DNA from: Bacillota bacterium
Lineage (GTDB): Bacteria > Bacillota > Desulfotomaculia > Desulfotomaculales > Desulfohalotomaculaceae
NCBI GenBank assembly: GCA_009711615.1
Contig: VENI01000003.1
Coordinates: forward strand, 186,001 to 250,000
Length of the DNA: 64,000 bases
Reading direction: 5' to 3'
The notes beneath the pieces are model-generated. The model did not search any database. It was given only the letters and a program-made list of their open reading frames with translations, and was not told where the DNA came from. A program made the translations under genes and the position numbers. This document shows, one piece after another, positions 35,280 to 43,104 of the stretch. Every line of letters begins with the position of its first letter. The first letter of the stretch is position 1.

Positions 35280-35301
35280 AATAGATGGGGAGGAAGAAAT
35301 A

Positions 35302-35769
35302 ATGGGACAAGTTTATGAAGGACATTTAATCGGACAAGATTTAAAAATTGGCATCGTGGTGGGACGTTTTAACGAGTTTATCAGCAGTAAACTATTATCC
35401 GGTGCTATGGATTCATTGGTAAGACATGGTGTAAACGAAGAAAACATAGACGTGGCATGGGTACCCGGTGCCTTTGAAATTCCCATGTTGGCTAAGAAAA
35501 TGGCTCAAGTTAATAATTATGATGCTATCATTTGCTTAGGTGCAGTGATTAGAGGTAGCACGCCTCACTTTGACTATGTAAGCGCCGAAGTATCAAAGGG
35601 TGTGGCCAAAGTAGGACTGGAAAGCGGTGTACCCACCATGTTTGGCGTGCTTACCACCGATACCATTGAACAGGCCATAGAACGTGCAGGTACTAAAGCT
35701 GGGAACAAAGGCTGGGAAGCAGCAGAAACTGCAATTGAAATGGCTAATTTAATGCGTACAGTTGGCTAA
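35302..35769 (+). CDS. ribH: 6,7-dimethyl-8-ribityllumazine synthase
   Basis: RibH condenses the two riboflavin precursors into lumazine. The 155-residue protein has the family pattern [10 protein letters not shown] near 20, VPGAFEIP near 54, [16 protein letters not shown] near 77, and [10 protein letters not shown] near 112. It closes the classical rib gene order. The ATG follows GGGGAGGAAGAAATA. Confidence 0.97.
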   Translation: MGQVYEGHLIGQDLKIGIVVGRFNEFISSKLLSGAMDSLVRHGVNEENIDVAWVPGAFEIPMLAKKMAQVNNYDAIICLGAVIRGSTPHFDYVSAEVSKGVAKVGLESGVPTMFGVLTTDTIEQAIERAGTKAGNKGWEAAETAIEMANLMRTVG

Positions 35770-35812
35770 TGGATTTATATAATTTATTTTCTAAGAATGG
35801 GGGTTTGGCTTC

Positions 35813-36856
35813 TTGGACGGCATAAAACCCATAAACAGTCTTAAAGAAGTGGAACAATTAAAGTTACCTGCATCTGAGCGACTGTTCTCTGCAAATAATG
35901 ATGAGATTATTAAGGGTTATACAACAGACATATACTTTGTTAAAAGCGTGGAAATAATTCGTGCACTTGGCTTAGAAGACACTACTGTGGTGGCTGAAGT
36001 GTTTGCCAGTCGCCCGGGCATTATGTGTGGAACAGAAGAAGTAAAAAACATGTTACAAGGACTCACAATAACAATGGAAGCATTACCCGAAGGTGAATCG
36101 TTTGAGGCTAAGGAAGTTGTAATGAGAATTACCGGTAAATACACCGAGTTTGGACTTTATGAAACTGCACTCTTAGGTATGCTGGCCAGTTCAAGTGGCT
36201 GGGCCACTGCTTCCAGGGAATGTGTAGAAGCAGCCGGAGAAAGTAGAATGATTTGTTTCGGGTCCCGGCATGTACACCCGGCGGTTTCGCCAGTGATGGA
36301 GCGGGCGGCCATGATAGGGGGTGCATCCGGTGCCAGCAATATTATGGGGGCAAAGTTGAGTGGCAATGAACCCTCGGGCACAGTACCCCATGCGGTGTTT
36401 CTGACGGTGGGAGACACTGTGGAGGTTGCCAAGGCATATCAACAAAACATGCCTCCGGGTTCCCCGGTAATAATTCTGGTGGATACATTTAAAGATGAAG
36501 TAGAAGAATCACTGCGGGTGGCAGAAGCGTTAGGGGAAAACCTCGATGGCATTAGGCTAGACACACCTTCAGAACGCGGTGGCGTAACCCCACAATTGGT
36601 AAAAGAAGTACGTGCTCGATTGAATATGGCAGGGCATCAAAATGTTAGAATGATTATTTCTGGCGGGCTAAGCCCTGACAGAATAAGACTGTTAAAAGAA
36701 GCTGGAGCGGATTCTTTTGGAGTGGGAAGCTACATATCCGGTGCAAAAGCCATAGACATGACCATGGATTTAAAAGAAAAGAATGGCCAACCGATAGCAA
36801 AAAGAGGTCGTATACCAGGGGTGACAAAGACAACAAGGCTACAAAAATTTATATAG
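35813..36856 (+). CDS. nicotinate phosphoribosyltransferase family protein
   Basis: This 347-residue protein resembles the short archaeal/clostridial nicotinate phosphoribosyltransferases, which make nicotinate mononucleotide for NAD salvage. Visible family features are CFGSRHVHPAVSP near 147, GGASGASNIMGA near 166, SGTVPHA near 186, and the phosphate-binding ISGGLSPDRI near 283 and GVGSYIS near 302. The start is TTG 35813 with a weak GGGGGT ribosome site. It lies 44 bases after ribH and may be read with the riboflavin genes, linking two redox-cofactor pathways. Quinolinate phosphoribosyltransferase is a related alternative. Confidence 0.85.
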   Translation: MDGIKPINSLKEVEQLKLPASERLFSANNDEIIKGYTTDIYFVKSVEIIRALGLEDTTVVAEVFASRPGIMCGTEEVKNMLQGLTITMEALPEGESFEAKEVVMRITGKYTEFGLYETALLGMLASSSGWATASRECVEAAGESRMICFGSRHVHPAVSPVMERAAMIGGASGASNIMGAKLSGNEPSGTVPHAVFLTVGDTVEVAKAYQQNMPPGSPVIILVDTFKDEVEESLRVAEALGENLDGIRLDTPSERGGVTPQLVKEVRARLNMAGHQNVRMIISGGLSPDRIRLLKEAGADSFGVGSYISGAKAIDMTMDLKEKNGQPIAKRGRIPGVTKTTRLQKFI

Positions 36857-36863
36857 TATATAC

Positions 36864-36895
36864 AACAAGGCCAGGAAAAGAATCCTGGCCTTGTT
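36864..36895. terminator. hairpin after the nicotinate phosphoribosyltransferase gene
   Basis: AACAAGGCCAGGA and TCCTGGCCTTGTT form a 13-base perfect stem. The U-tract is poor on both strands, so termination may be shared with the palindrome at 36928. Confidence 0.6.
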
Positions 36896-36927
36896 ACGTT
36901 ATTAATGTTGCGAAGCAACAATTATTT

Positions 36928-36971
36928 TGGGACAAGAGGACAGTTAACCTGTTCCCTTGTCCCACTTTTTA
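36928..36971. repeat. GGGACAAG...CTTGTCCC palindromic repeat
   Basis: The outer arms GGGACAAG and CTTGTCCC and the inner arms GGACAG and CTGTTCC make a long near-perfect palindrome around TTAA, followed by ACTTTTT. Sequences of this type recur in many Firmicutes genomes as REP-like or terminator-like elements. Here it can also terminate transcription. Confidence 0.55.
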
Positions 36972-37078
36972 TAAAAATAGTTTACTTTAAATATTGCAGG
37001 TTTTTGTAGTGCCTTGGTTGAATTTAATTAAATATCAATTCTTTAAAAATTATATATTTATTACTTAGGGGTTCGGTG

Positions 37079-37318
37079 ATGATATTTTTTGGTACGTTGT
37101 TAATGGTAATAGGAATAAGCATGATTATTGGATACTATGGCTACCTTATTAAAAAGCATTCTAAAGATCCCGATAACGAATTAATAAAAAGAATAAATTT
37201 GGAAATGACAGAGACCTTTATGGATAAACACGAACATAATCGCAAAACGGAATCGAAATATGATGGCGTGATTGAATATTATAGTTATAATGAACCCATA
37301 GACTTTCCTGAAATATAG
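37079..37318 (+). CDS. small membrane protein, unknown
   Basis: The 79-residue product has one N-terminal membrane helix (about 2-24, rich in I, L, G) and a charged cytoplasmic tail ending in YYSYNEPIDFPEI. ATG 37079 overlaps a GTG one codon upstream; TAGGGG lies seven bases before. It has no recognised domain. The tail with acidic and aromatic residues might bind a partner protein. Codon use is ordinary for the region. Confidence 0.55.
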   Translation: MIFFGTLLMVIGISMIIGYYGYLIKKHSKDPDNELIKRINLEMTETFMDKHEHNRKTESKYDGVIEYYSYNEPIDFPEI

Positions 37319-37400
37319 AGCATGCTAACTGACAAACTGAATATTAATTAACTGAATAACCATAAAATATTTACCATGCTACCTAAAGGAGGAGAATGGT

Positions 37401-37516
37401 TTGTACATTGAAGACTCGTTCCTTCGTTTGTTAAATTTATGAAACAAAGAACGAAACATGATGAAGAACTGTTGAGAAAAATGGATCAATTATTACAAAT
37501 ATTCGATAAAAAGTGA
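37401..37516 (+). CDS. two coupled micro-ORFs (13 and 25 residues), uncertain
   Basis: A perfect AAAGGAGGAG (37385-37394) precedes TTG 37401, which opens a 13-codon frame ending at TGA 37440-37442. ATG 37439 overlaps that stop (ATGA) and opens a 25-residue charged frame, MKQRTKHDEELLRKMDQLLQ onward, ending at 37516. The strong ribosome site with so short a frame suggests a small-protein pair, or one gene broken by a frameshift. Nothing is known of the function. Confidence 0.35.
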
Positions 37517-37583
37517 TTAAGTTATATATTAAGTTGTAATTTAATGTACTTTATTCAGAACTCTATTTCACCATAGACACTAA

Positions 37584-37621
37584 AAAGCCTACCACTTGAG
37601 TAATTATCGTTGGTAGGCTTT
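37584..37621 (-). terminator. rpmB terminator
   Basis: AAAGCCTACCA and TGGTAGGCTTT pair across 16 bases. On the minus strand the hairpin is followed by TTTTTAGTG, matching termination of rpmB. It could also stop plus-strand transcripts. Confidence 0.7.
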
Positions 37622-37645
37622 AAGTATGCACAATTGTTTTTATAA

Positions 37646-37837
37646 TTATATTGCTCGTTGAACTTTGCCGCTCCGGAGGCAACGGGTGCACACCAGAATG
37701 CGCTTGGGAGAGCCTTTTACAATTGCACGAACACGTTGCAGATTTGGCTTCCACTTTCTTTTAGTACGAATATGGGAGTGACTAACTTGAAAACCGCTGG
37801 CAACACCTTTGCCACAGATTTCGCAATTTCTGGCCAC
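37646..37837 (-). CDS. rpmB: 50S ribosomal protein L28
   Basis: The 63-residue protein is L28 of the zinc-binding (C+) type, with CEICGK at 5-10 and CTRCLRSG near 51-58. It is transcribed opposite to recG. A good promoter lies upstream and a terminator downstream, so it is a single-gene unit. Confidence 0.97.
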   Translation of the reverse strand: MARNCEICGKGVASGFQVSHSHIRTKRKWKPNLQRVRAIVKGSPKRILVCTRCLRSGKVQRAI

Positions 37838-37902
37838 AGCAATACACCTCCTTTATATAACACCGAAAAAATGGTAAAATAAATCCAAAGTCTCACTAAA
37901 AT

Positions 37903-37931
37903 AGTATACCATAAAGAAACACTAAATTCAA
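37903..37931 (-). promoter_or_regulatory. rpmB promoter
   Basis: On the minus strand TTGAAT (37931-37926) and TATACT (37908-37903) are 17 bases apart, about 65 bases upstream of the L28 start. Confidence 0.6.
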
Positions 37932-37988
37932 AGCAGTTTTATTTTAGTTTCAATGATTTTTCCTTGACAAAGATTTGGGTGATGAAAA

Positions 37989-40064
37989 ATGAACGAAGTA
38001 TTAAACAAACCAATACAGTATGTTAAGGGAGTAGGCCCTAAACGTGCTAACACACTAAAGAAAATAAACATTTTCACTGTGGGTGAGCTGCTATACCATT
38101 TTCCACGGGAATTTGAAGACCGGACCAGTATCTGTTCCGCCAATGCTCTTGAGCATGGGCAGACTGCCACAGTGCTTGGGAAGGTGGTTCATGCTAGAGA
38201 GATAAAGCCTCGGCCCAAAATGACAATTATTAAGTTAACCATTGATGATGGACATGGGGTGTTTTCCGCGGTGTGGTTCAATCAGCGATATATAGTTAAA
38301 CAGTACCCCCCGGGGACAACGTTGTTGGTTACCGGCAAAGTGGATAAAAGTTATCGTGGCGAAACACAACTGCATGTTAATGATTGTGAAATGGTCAGAA
38401 AACCGGACCAGGCTAAGCGTGGGGGAAGAATAGTACCCATTTATCCATTAACAGAAGGAATAAGTCAAAAATATATCCGTGTGGTTATGGAGAACGCTTT
38501 AAAAGAAGCTGAATTACTAGATGAATTTATACCAGAAGCAATTTTAACCAAATACCGGTTACCTGGTTTGAAACAGGCAATTAAGTTCATTCATCAACCA
38601 CAAAGTGATGATGATATTAAACAGGCACAGCGTAGGTTTATTTTTGAAGAACTGTTTTTGTTGCAGTTAGCACTGGTTAAACGTAAAAGCCGAACCAAGA
38701 TTTATCTCAAAAATCACAAGTACAACTGTGGAGATGGGGAAAATGTGAAACGGCTACTGGCACTGTTACCCTTTAAACCTACCACTGACCAAGAAAAAGT
38801 TTGGCAAGAAATTCGTCAGGATTTGGAATCCCCCTACCCAATGAACAGGTTACTAGAGGGGGATGTAGGATCAGGTAAGACACTGGTTAGCGCCATGATG
38901 TTGGCCAAAGCAGTAGATTCAGGGCTACAGGGGGCGCTGATGGCTCCCACAGAAATATTGTCCGAGCAGCACTATTTAGGGTTAACCAAATGGCTTGAAC
39001 CTTTAGGAATTAACATTGCCCTACTGACAAGTAGTATTAAAAAAAGCCAGCGGGAGAAGATATTGCAGGATATACAACAGGGAAAAATTGATGTAGTGAT
39101 TGGAACCCATGCCTTAATACAAGATACCATTAACTTTAAGCAATTAGGAGCAATGGTGGTGGACGAGCAGCACCGTTTTGGAGTAAAACAAAGGCTAGCC
39201 TTGCAATCAAAGGGAAATCAGCCAGATGTATTGGTGATGACCGCCACTCCGATACCACGAACACTGTCACTAACTGTTTATGGTGACTTAGACATTTCTA
39301 TAATATACACCCTGCCACCGGGTAGAAAACCGGTGCGGACTTATCATGTTACTGAGCGGGCAATAAATGATGTTTACCGTTTGATACACAAGGAAGTAAA
39401 GAAGGGAAGACAAGCCTACATAGTTTGCCCGCTGGTAGAAGAATCTGAAACTTTAGATGTGCAGGCGGCTGTAGACTTAGCGGAACAATTATCTAAAAAG
39501 GTATTAACAGACTTGCAGGTGGGACTACTGCATGGCCGAATGAAGGCTGAAGATAAAGAAAATGTAATGGGAAGTTTTCGCAGTGGTAGCATTGATGTGA
39601 TGGTTTCAACCACAGTAATAGAGGTGGGAGTTGATGTACCTAACGCTACAGTGATGGTGATACTGGATGCTAACCGTTTTGGGTTGGCTCAACTACATCA
39701 ACTTCGAGGCCGGGTGGGGCGCGGGGAAAATCAGTCCTTCTGTATTTTGGTGGCGGATCCCAAGAATGAGGAAGGTAAACAGCGCATGACAGCCATGGTA
39801 AACAGCACAGATGGTTTCACTTTGGCAGAGGAAGACCTGCGTTTAAGGGGACCGGGAGAATTCTTTGGTGTTAGGCAGTCTGGCCTGCCGGAATTCAAAA
39901 TGGCTAACATCATCAGAGATCGTCGAGCGATGGAATGCGCTCGGCAGGAAGCAGAAGCAATAATGGAAGGAGATCCAAAACTGCAACTGCCTGAAAACCG
40001 GGCCCTGGCTAAACAGTTAAAAACTAAATTTAAAGAAAATGAAAATTTTTTATATATCGGATAA
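37989..40064 (+). CDS. recG: ATP-dependent DNA helicase RecG
   Basis: RecG remodels stalled forks and Holliday junctions. The 691-residue protein has an N-terminal wedge/OB domain (about 1-160), Walker A GDVGSGKTLVSA near 296, Walker B DEQHRFG near 396, and the C-terminal helicase motifs TTVIEVGVDVPNA, QLHQLRGRVGRG and the LRLRGPGEFFG wedge contact. Spacing GGTGATGAAAA precedes the ATG. In Bacillus recG follows the same general locus, before fapR. Confidence 0.97.
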   Translation: MNEVLNKPIQYVKGVGPKRANTLKKINIFTVGELLYHFPREFEDRTSICSANALEHGQTATVLGKVVHAREIKPRPKMTIIKLTIDDGHGVFSAVWFNQRYIVKQYPPGTTLLVTGKVDKSYRGETQLHVNDCEMVRKPDQAKRGGRIVPIYPLTEGISQKYIRVVMENALKEAELLDEFIPEAILTKYRLPGLKQAIKFIHQPQSDDDIKQAQRRFIFEELFLLQLALVKRKSRTKIYLKNHKYNCGDGENVKRLLALLPFKPTTDQEKVWQEIRQDLESPYPMNRLLEGDVGSGKTLVSAMMLAKAVDSGLQGALMAPTEILSEQHYLGLTKWLEPLGINIALLTSSIKKSQREKILQDIQQGKIDVVIGTHALIQDTINFKQLGAMVVDEQHRFGVKQRLALQSKGNQPDVLVMTATPIPRTLSLTVYGDLDISIIYTLPPGRKPVRTYHVTERAINDVYRLIHKEVKKGRQAYIVCPLVEESETLDVQAAVDLAEQLSKKVLTDLQVGLLHGRMKAEDKENVMGSFRSGSIDVMVSTTVIEVGVDVPNATVMVILDANRFGLAQLHQLRGRVGRGENQSFCILVADPKNEEGKQRMTAMVNSTDGFTLAEEDLRLRGPGEFFGVRQSGLPEFKMANIIRDRRAMECARQEAEAIMEGDPKLQLPENRALAKQLKTKFKENENFLYIG

Positions 40065-40138
40065 ACATACATCACATATTTTCACTACATTTTCTTGATA
40101 ATAATAGTGAAAGAAGTATCTCATAAGGAGGTGCTTTA

Positions 40139-40333
40139 GTGGCAAAAAACAAAAAAACAGAATTTCCCATGAACCCTGTACAACGAAAATTCATGTTTGA
40201 AGTGGCTCAAGAAATGGGTGTTATCGGTGAAGAACAACGTAAACCAGGTTTAACAGCACCAAGTACCGGGGCTGATGCGTTAACTAAAACAGACCACGGT
40301 AATTACGCTAGGTTTAACCCCGGGTTAAAGTAG
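40139..40333 (+). CDS. small acid-soluble spore protein, alpha/beta type (minor)
   Basis: These proteins coat DNA in spores and are degraded at germination. The 64-residue product begins at GTG 40139 after AAGGAGGTG. It has the family core NPVQRKFMFEVAQEMGVI, where FEVAQE matches the YEIAxE-type cleavage site of germination protease. The C-terminal half is shorter and less conserved than major alpha/beta SASPs. The gpr protease gene lies 60 bases away, facing it, which supports the call. It is the weaker of the two spore assignments here. Confidence 0.72.
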   Translation: MAKNKKTEFPMNPVQRKFMFEVAQEMGVIGEEQRKPGLTAPSTGADALTKTDHGNYARFNPGLK

Positions 40334-40338
40334 GTACA

Positions 40339-40372
40339 TTAAGGCGCGGTAATAAACCGCGCCTTAATGTTT
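40339..40372 (+). terminator. terminator of the spore-protein gene
   Basis: TTAAGGCGCGGT and ACCGCGCCTTAA form a 12-base perfect stem with loop AATAA, then TGTTTTT. Confidence 0.85.
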
Positions 40373-40392
40373 TTAATACTATTAGAATTTTT

Positions 40393-41373
40393 CTAATGTA
40401 AATACATACTGAATTCTTCCGATGTAATGCCGCTATGTAGTGCTGCCGAAACACCACCGGCAATAATTTTAGAGGTGTTTTGAATTAGGATGTCCACTTC
40501 TTTAGGAGTAACCATTAGATTACCACCAAAGGGGGCCAGAACATCATTTAACGTATCCTGTACGGCTTGCTGCTGATATGCCTGGTATATCTGGGGGGTA
40601 TCCTTGTACTGCTCAAATAACCTGTTTATGGCATCATTGGCAATCATGGCAGCATGTACAACGGTTGGTACGCCGATGGCAATGGTAGGAACTCCCATGC
40701 TTTCTTCGTTAAGCCCTAACCTTTTATTTCCAACCCCTGAACCAGGTGAAATGCCTGTGTCAGCTATCTGAATTGTTGTAGCAATGCGCTCTACACTTCG
40801 GGAAGCAAGAGAGTCTATGGCGATTATCAATTCAGGCTTAATGTTATCTACAATACCCTTTATTATTTCAGCGGTTTCTATACCAGTGGTACCTAATACA
40901 CCAGGTGATACTGCACTAACCGGCCTCATGCCGTCACGCACTTCACTGGGGGCGTAGTTAAAAATATGACGAGTAACCATTACTTGATCTGCTACTTTTG
41001 GTCCTAGCGCGTCTGGGGTGGCATTCCAGTTACCAAGACCAACTATCAACACATTGGCTTTGGGAGACAAGTTATACAGCTTGGATAAATGTTCGGTAAG
41101 CACTTCCACAACCTCTTGGTGTGCTTCACGGTTGTTATCCCGTAGCGCTGGTGCTTCAATAGTAATATAATTTCCCTGGGGTTTTCCCATCATTTCTTCG
41201 GCAGATTTTTCGAATATCTTAACGGTGGTAACTGTAGCGTTGTTATAGCTAGTTTTGTCCATTGCTACCCCAGGGATTTCTTGACCTGTTTGACCTCGAA
41301 CGGCTTCATGGGCTTCAACAGCTAAGTCTAAATTAATACCAAAACTGGTTAAAATATTTTTATTTACAGTCAA
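40393..41373 (-). CDS. gpr: germination protease (GPR endopeptidase)
   Basis: Gpr degrades SASPs at the start of spore germination, releasing amino acids. The 326-residue zymogen starts at TTG (complement of 41371-41373) behind GGGAGG. An N-terminal propeptide with REAVEAHEAVRG-like sequence precedes VLIVGLGNWNATPDALGP near 108, HIFNYAPSEV near 136, VSAVSPGVLGTTGIET near 154 and IIAIDSLASRS near 183. This is a full-length Gpr. The adjacent gene is its probable substrate. Confidence 0.95.
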   Translation of the reverse strand: MTVNKNILTSFGINLDLAVEAHEAVRGQTGQEIPGVAMDKTSYNNATVTTVKIFEKSAEEMMGKPQGNYITIEAPALRDNNREAHQEVVEVLTEHLSKLYNLSPKANVLIVGLGNWNATPDALGPKVADQVMVTRHIFNYAPSEVRDGMRPVSAVSPGVLGTTGIETAEIIKGIVDNIKPELIIAIDSLASRSVERIATTIQIADTGISPGSGVGNKRLGLNEESMGVPTIAIGVPTVVHAAMIANDAINRLFEQYKDTPQIYQAYQQQAVQDTLNDVLAPFGGNLMVTPKEVDILIQNTSKIIAGGVSAALHSGITSEEFSMYLH

Positions 41374-41481
41374 TGATGAAACCTCCCTGTTATAAATGCA
41401 GTTATATTTTTTCCCTAAAACTCAGTAATATATACAAATAATTCATTTACACCTAAAGAAATCGATTTTTTTGCAACGATA

Positions 41482-41490
41482 TGCTATAAT
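41482..41490 (+). promoter_or_regulatory. extended -10 promoter of rsmD-coaD
   Basis: TG-C-TATAAT ends 28 bases before the rsmD start. No clear -35 is present. Confidence 0.5.
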
Positions 41491-41518
41491 ATACACAATT
41501 AGGAAAGGATTGTTATTT

Positions 41519-42076
41519 TTGCGCGTGATTTCAGGCACTGCAGGAAGAACAAAATTAAAAAGTCCAAAAGTAAAGAATACCAGGCCAACGGCAGATCGGG
41601 TGAAAGAAGCGGTTTTCAATATTTTAAACCCTCTAGTAACACAGTGCGGTTTTTTAGATTTATTTGCCGGTAGCGGAGCCATAGCAATTGAAGCCCTAAG
41701 TAGGGGAGCAAAGTTTGCGGTGCTGGTAGAAAAGGACTATAAAAATATACAGTTGATAAGGGAAAATCTTCAGGTGACCAGGCTTTCAGAAAATGCTGAT
41801 ATAATGGGGATGGATATTCAAAAAGCGTTTAAAATATTAAAACAGAAGCAATTAATGTTTGATATAATTTATGTTGACCCCCCGTACTATGAGGGGTATT
41901 ATGAAAATGTGTTGGAGCAGATTTCTGCTTGCAAAATATTAAAGAATGGTGGGGTGGTTGTTGTAGAAAGTAGTAAACTGAGACCACCACCGAACACTGT
42001 GGGGATGCTTACTAATGTCCGCACCCAAAAATATGGTGATACGTTAATAGGACTTTACCAGCATACACAGCAGTAA
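41519..42076 (+). CDS. rsmD: 16S rRNA (guanine-966-N2)-methyltransferase
   Basis: RsmD methylates G966 of 16S rRNA. TTG 41519 gives the family start MRVISGTAG and follows AGGAAAGG; an in-frame ATG at 41471 overlaps the promoter. The 185-residue product has the SAM site DLFAGSGAIAIEALSRG near 44 and the catalytic VDPPY near 121. coaD follows, the ylbH-ylbI pair of Bacillus. Confidence 0.95.
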   Translation: MRVISGTAGRTKLKSPKVKNTRPTADRVKEAVFNILNPLVTQCGFLDLFAGSGAIAIEALSRGAKFAVLVEKDYKNIQLIRENLQVTRLSENADIMGMDIQKAFKILKQKQLMFDIIYVDPPYYEGYYENVLEQISACKILKNGGVVVVESSKLRPPPNTVGMLTNVRTQKYGDTLIGLYQHTQQ

Positions 42077-42093
42077 ATGGAGGACGACTAATA

Positions 42094-42576
42094 ATGCGAA
42101 TTGCAGTATATCCAGGCAGCTTTGACCCGGTGCATTATGGACACATAGACATCATTGAAAGGGCCTCCACCCTTGTGGATAAACTGGTGGTGGCAGTGGC
42201 TACAAATCCTAATAAAAAGCCATTGTTTACCGATGAGGAACGAGTGGATATTTTGAAGGAAGTGCTTAAGGACTACTCAAATGTTTATGTGGAATCCTTT
42301 GAAGGGTTAACAGTTAATTTTGCTTTAAAACAGGGTGCACAGATAGTTGTCAGAGGTTTAAGGGCGATAACCGATTTTGAAAATGAGTTTGTTTTTGCCC
42401 TAACTAACAAAAAACTAGCTCCCGCTACGGAAACTGTTTACCTTATGACCCGTTCGGAGTATTCTTTCATCAGTTCCACCGGGGCAAAAGAAGTAGCCTA
42501 CTATGGCGGTAATGTTTCCGATATGGTCCCTTCGGTGGTAGCTGAGAGGTTATTAGAAAAGTTTAATAACAGTTAA
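42094..42576 (+). CDS. coaD: phosphopantetheine adenylyltransferase
   Basis: CoaD transfers AMP to 4'-phosphopantetheine, the penultimate step of coenzyme A synthesis. The 160-residue protein has YPGSFDPVHYGHIDI (HxGH motif at 16-19), RGLRAITDFENEF near 89, and the nucleotide-binding SEYSFISSTGAKEV near 128. It is full length. Confidence 0.97.
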   Translation: MRIAVYPGSFDPVHYGHIDIIERASTLVDKLVVAVATNPNKKPLFTDEERVDILKEVLKDYSNVYVESFEGLTVNFALKQGAQIVVRGLRAITDFENEFVFALTNKKLAPATETVYLMTRSEYSFISSTGAKEVAYYGGNVSDMVPSVVAERLLEKFNNS

Positions 42577-42599
42577 TTTTATGGGGGAGGAAGATACCT

Positions 42600-43046
42600 T
42601 TGGAACTCCTAAACATACTAAACGAGTTAGAAGAATTAATAGAAGAAAGTCCTAAGGTGCCTTTGAGTAAAAGGATAATGATTGATGAAAACCAAATCTT
42701 AGACTATTTGGACCGCTTACGCACCACACTGCCCGATGAAATAAGACAAGCTAAGTTGCTAATAAAAGAACGGGAAAAGGTAATCAATGAGTCCCGTCGT
42801 GAAGCACAGCAGATGCTGGATGATGTGCAAAAGCAAATAGAAAAGAAAGCAGATGAAAGTGAAATAGTGGAGTTGGCTCAGGAAAAAGCCAAGGAAATTA
42901 TTCAACAGGCAGAAAAAATGGCCAGTGAGATAAGGATTGGCTCCAGGGATTATGCTGATGACATCATGGAAAAAATGGAGCAAGATCTAGATAAACTAAC
43001 TAACCAGATTAGAGCGGGCAGAGAAGAATTGCAAAAAATGAAGTAA
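42600..43046 (+). CDS. coiled-coil protein (F0 b-subunit-like)
   Basis: The 148-residue protein starts at TTG 42600 behind GGGGGAGG. It is almost entirely helical, with heptad-like runs from about 48 to 145 rich in E, K and Q and with an A-Q-E-K-A-K-E-I-I-Q-Q-A-E segment resembling ATP synthase subunit b. There is no membrane helix, so it is not a true F0 subunit. Genes of this type are seen near coaD in Clostridia and are usually annotated simply as ATPase. Function is unknown. Confidence 0.7.
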   Translation: MELLNILNELEELIEESPKVPLSKRIMIDENQILDYLDRLRTTLPDEIRQAKLLIKEREKVINESRREAQQMLDDVQKQIEKKADESEIVELAQEKAKEIIQQAEKMASEIRIGSRDYADDIMEKMEQDLDKLTNQIRAGREELQKMK

Positions 43047-43049
43047 AGC

Positions 43050-43089
43050 AAAGCCCAGGGATAAGATCATATTATCCCTGGGCTTTAAA
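43050..43089. terminator. bidirectional terminator between convergent genes
   Basis: AAAGCCCAGGGATAA and TTATCCCTGGGCTTT form a 15-base perfect stem between the coiled-coil gene and the minus-strand DRTGG gene. Confidence 0.85.
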
Positions 43090-43104
43090 GTTTAATTGAA
43101 AAGA

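Noticed and set aside
41471..41518. N-terminal extension of rsmD from an ATG at 41471
   Set aside because: It overlaps the TATAAT promoter and the family start MRVISG lies at TTG 41519.
42600..43046. Coiled-coil protein as ATP synthase b subunit
   Set aside because: There is no N-terminal membrane helix and no other ATP synthase gene nearby.
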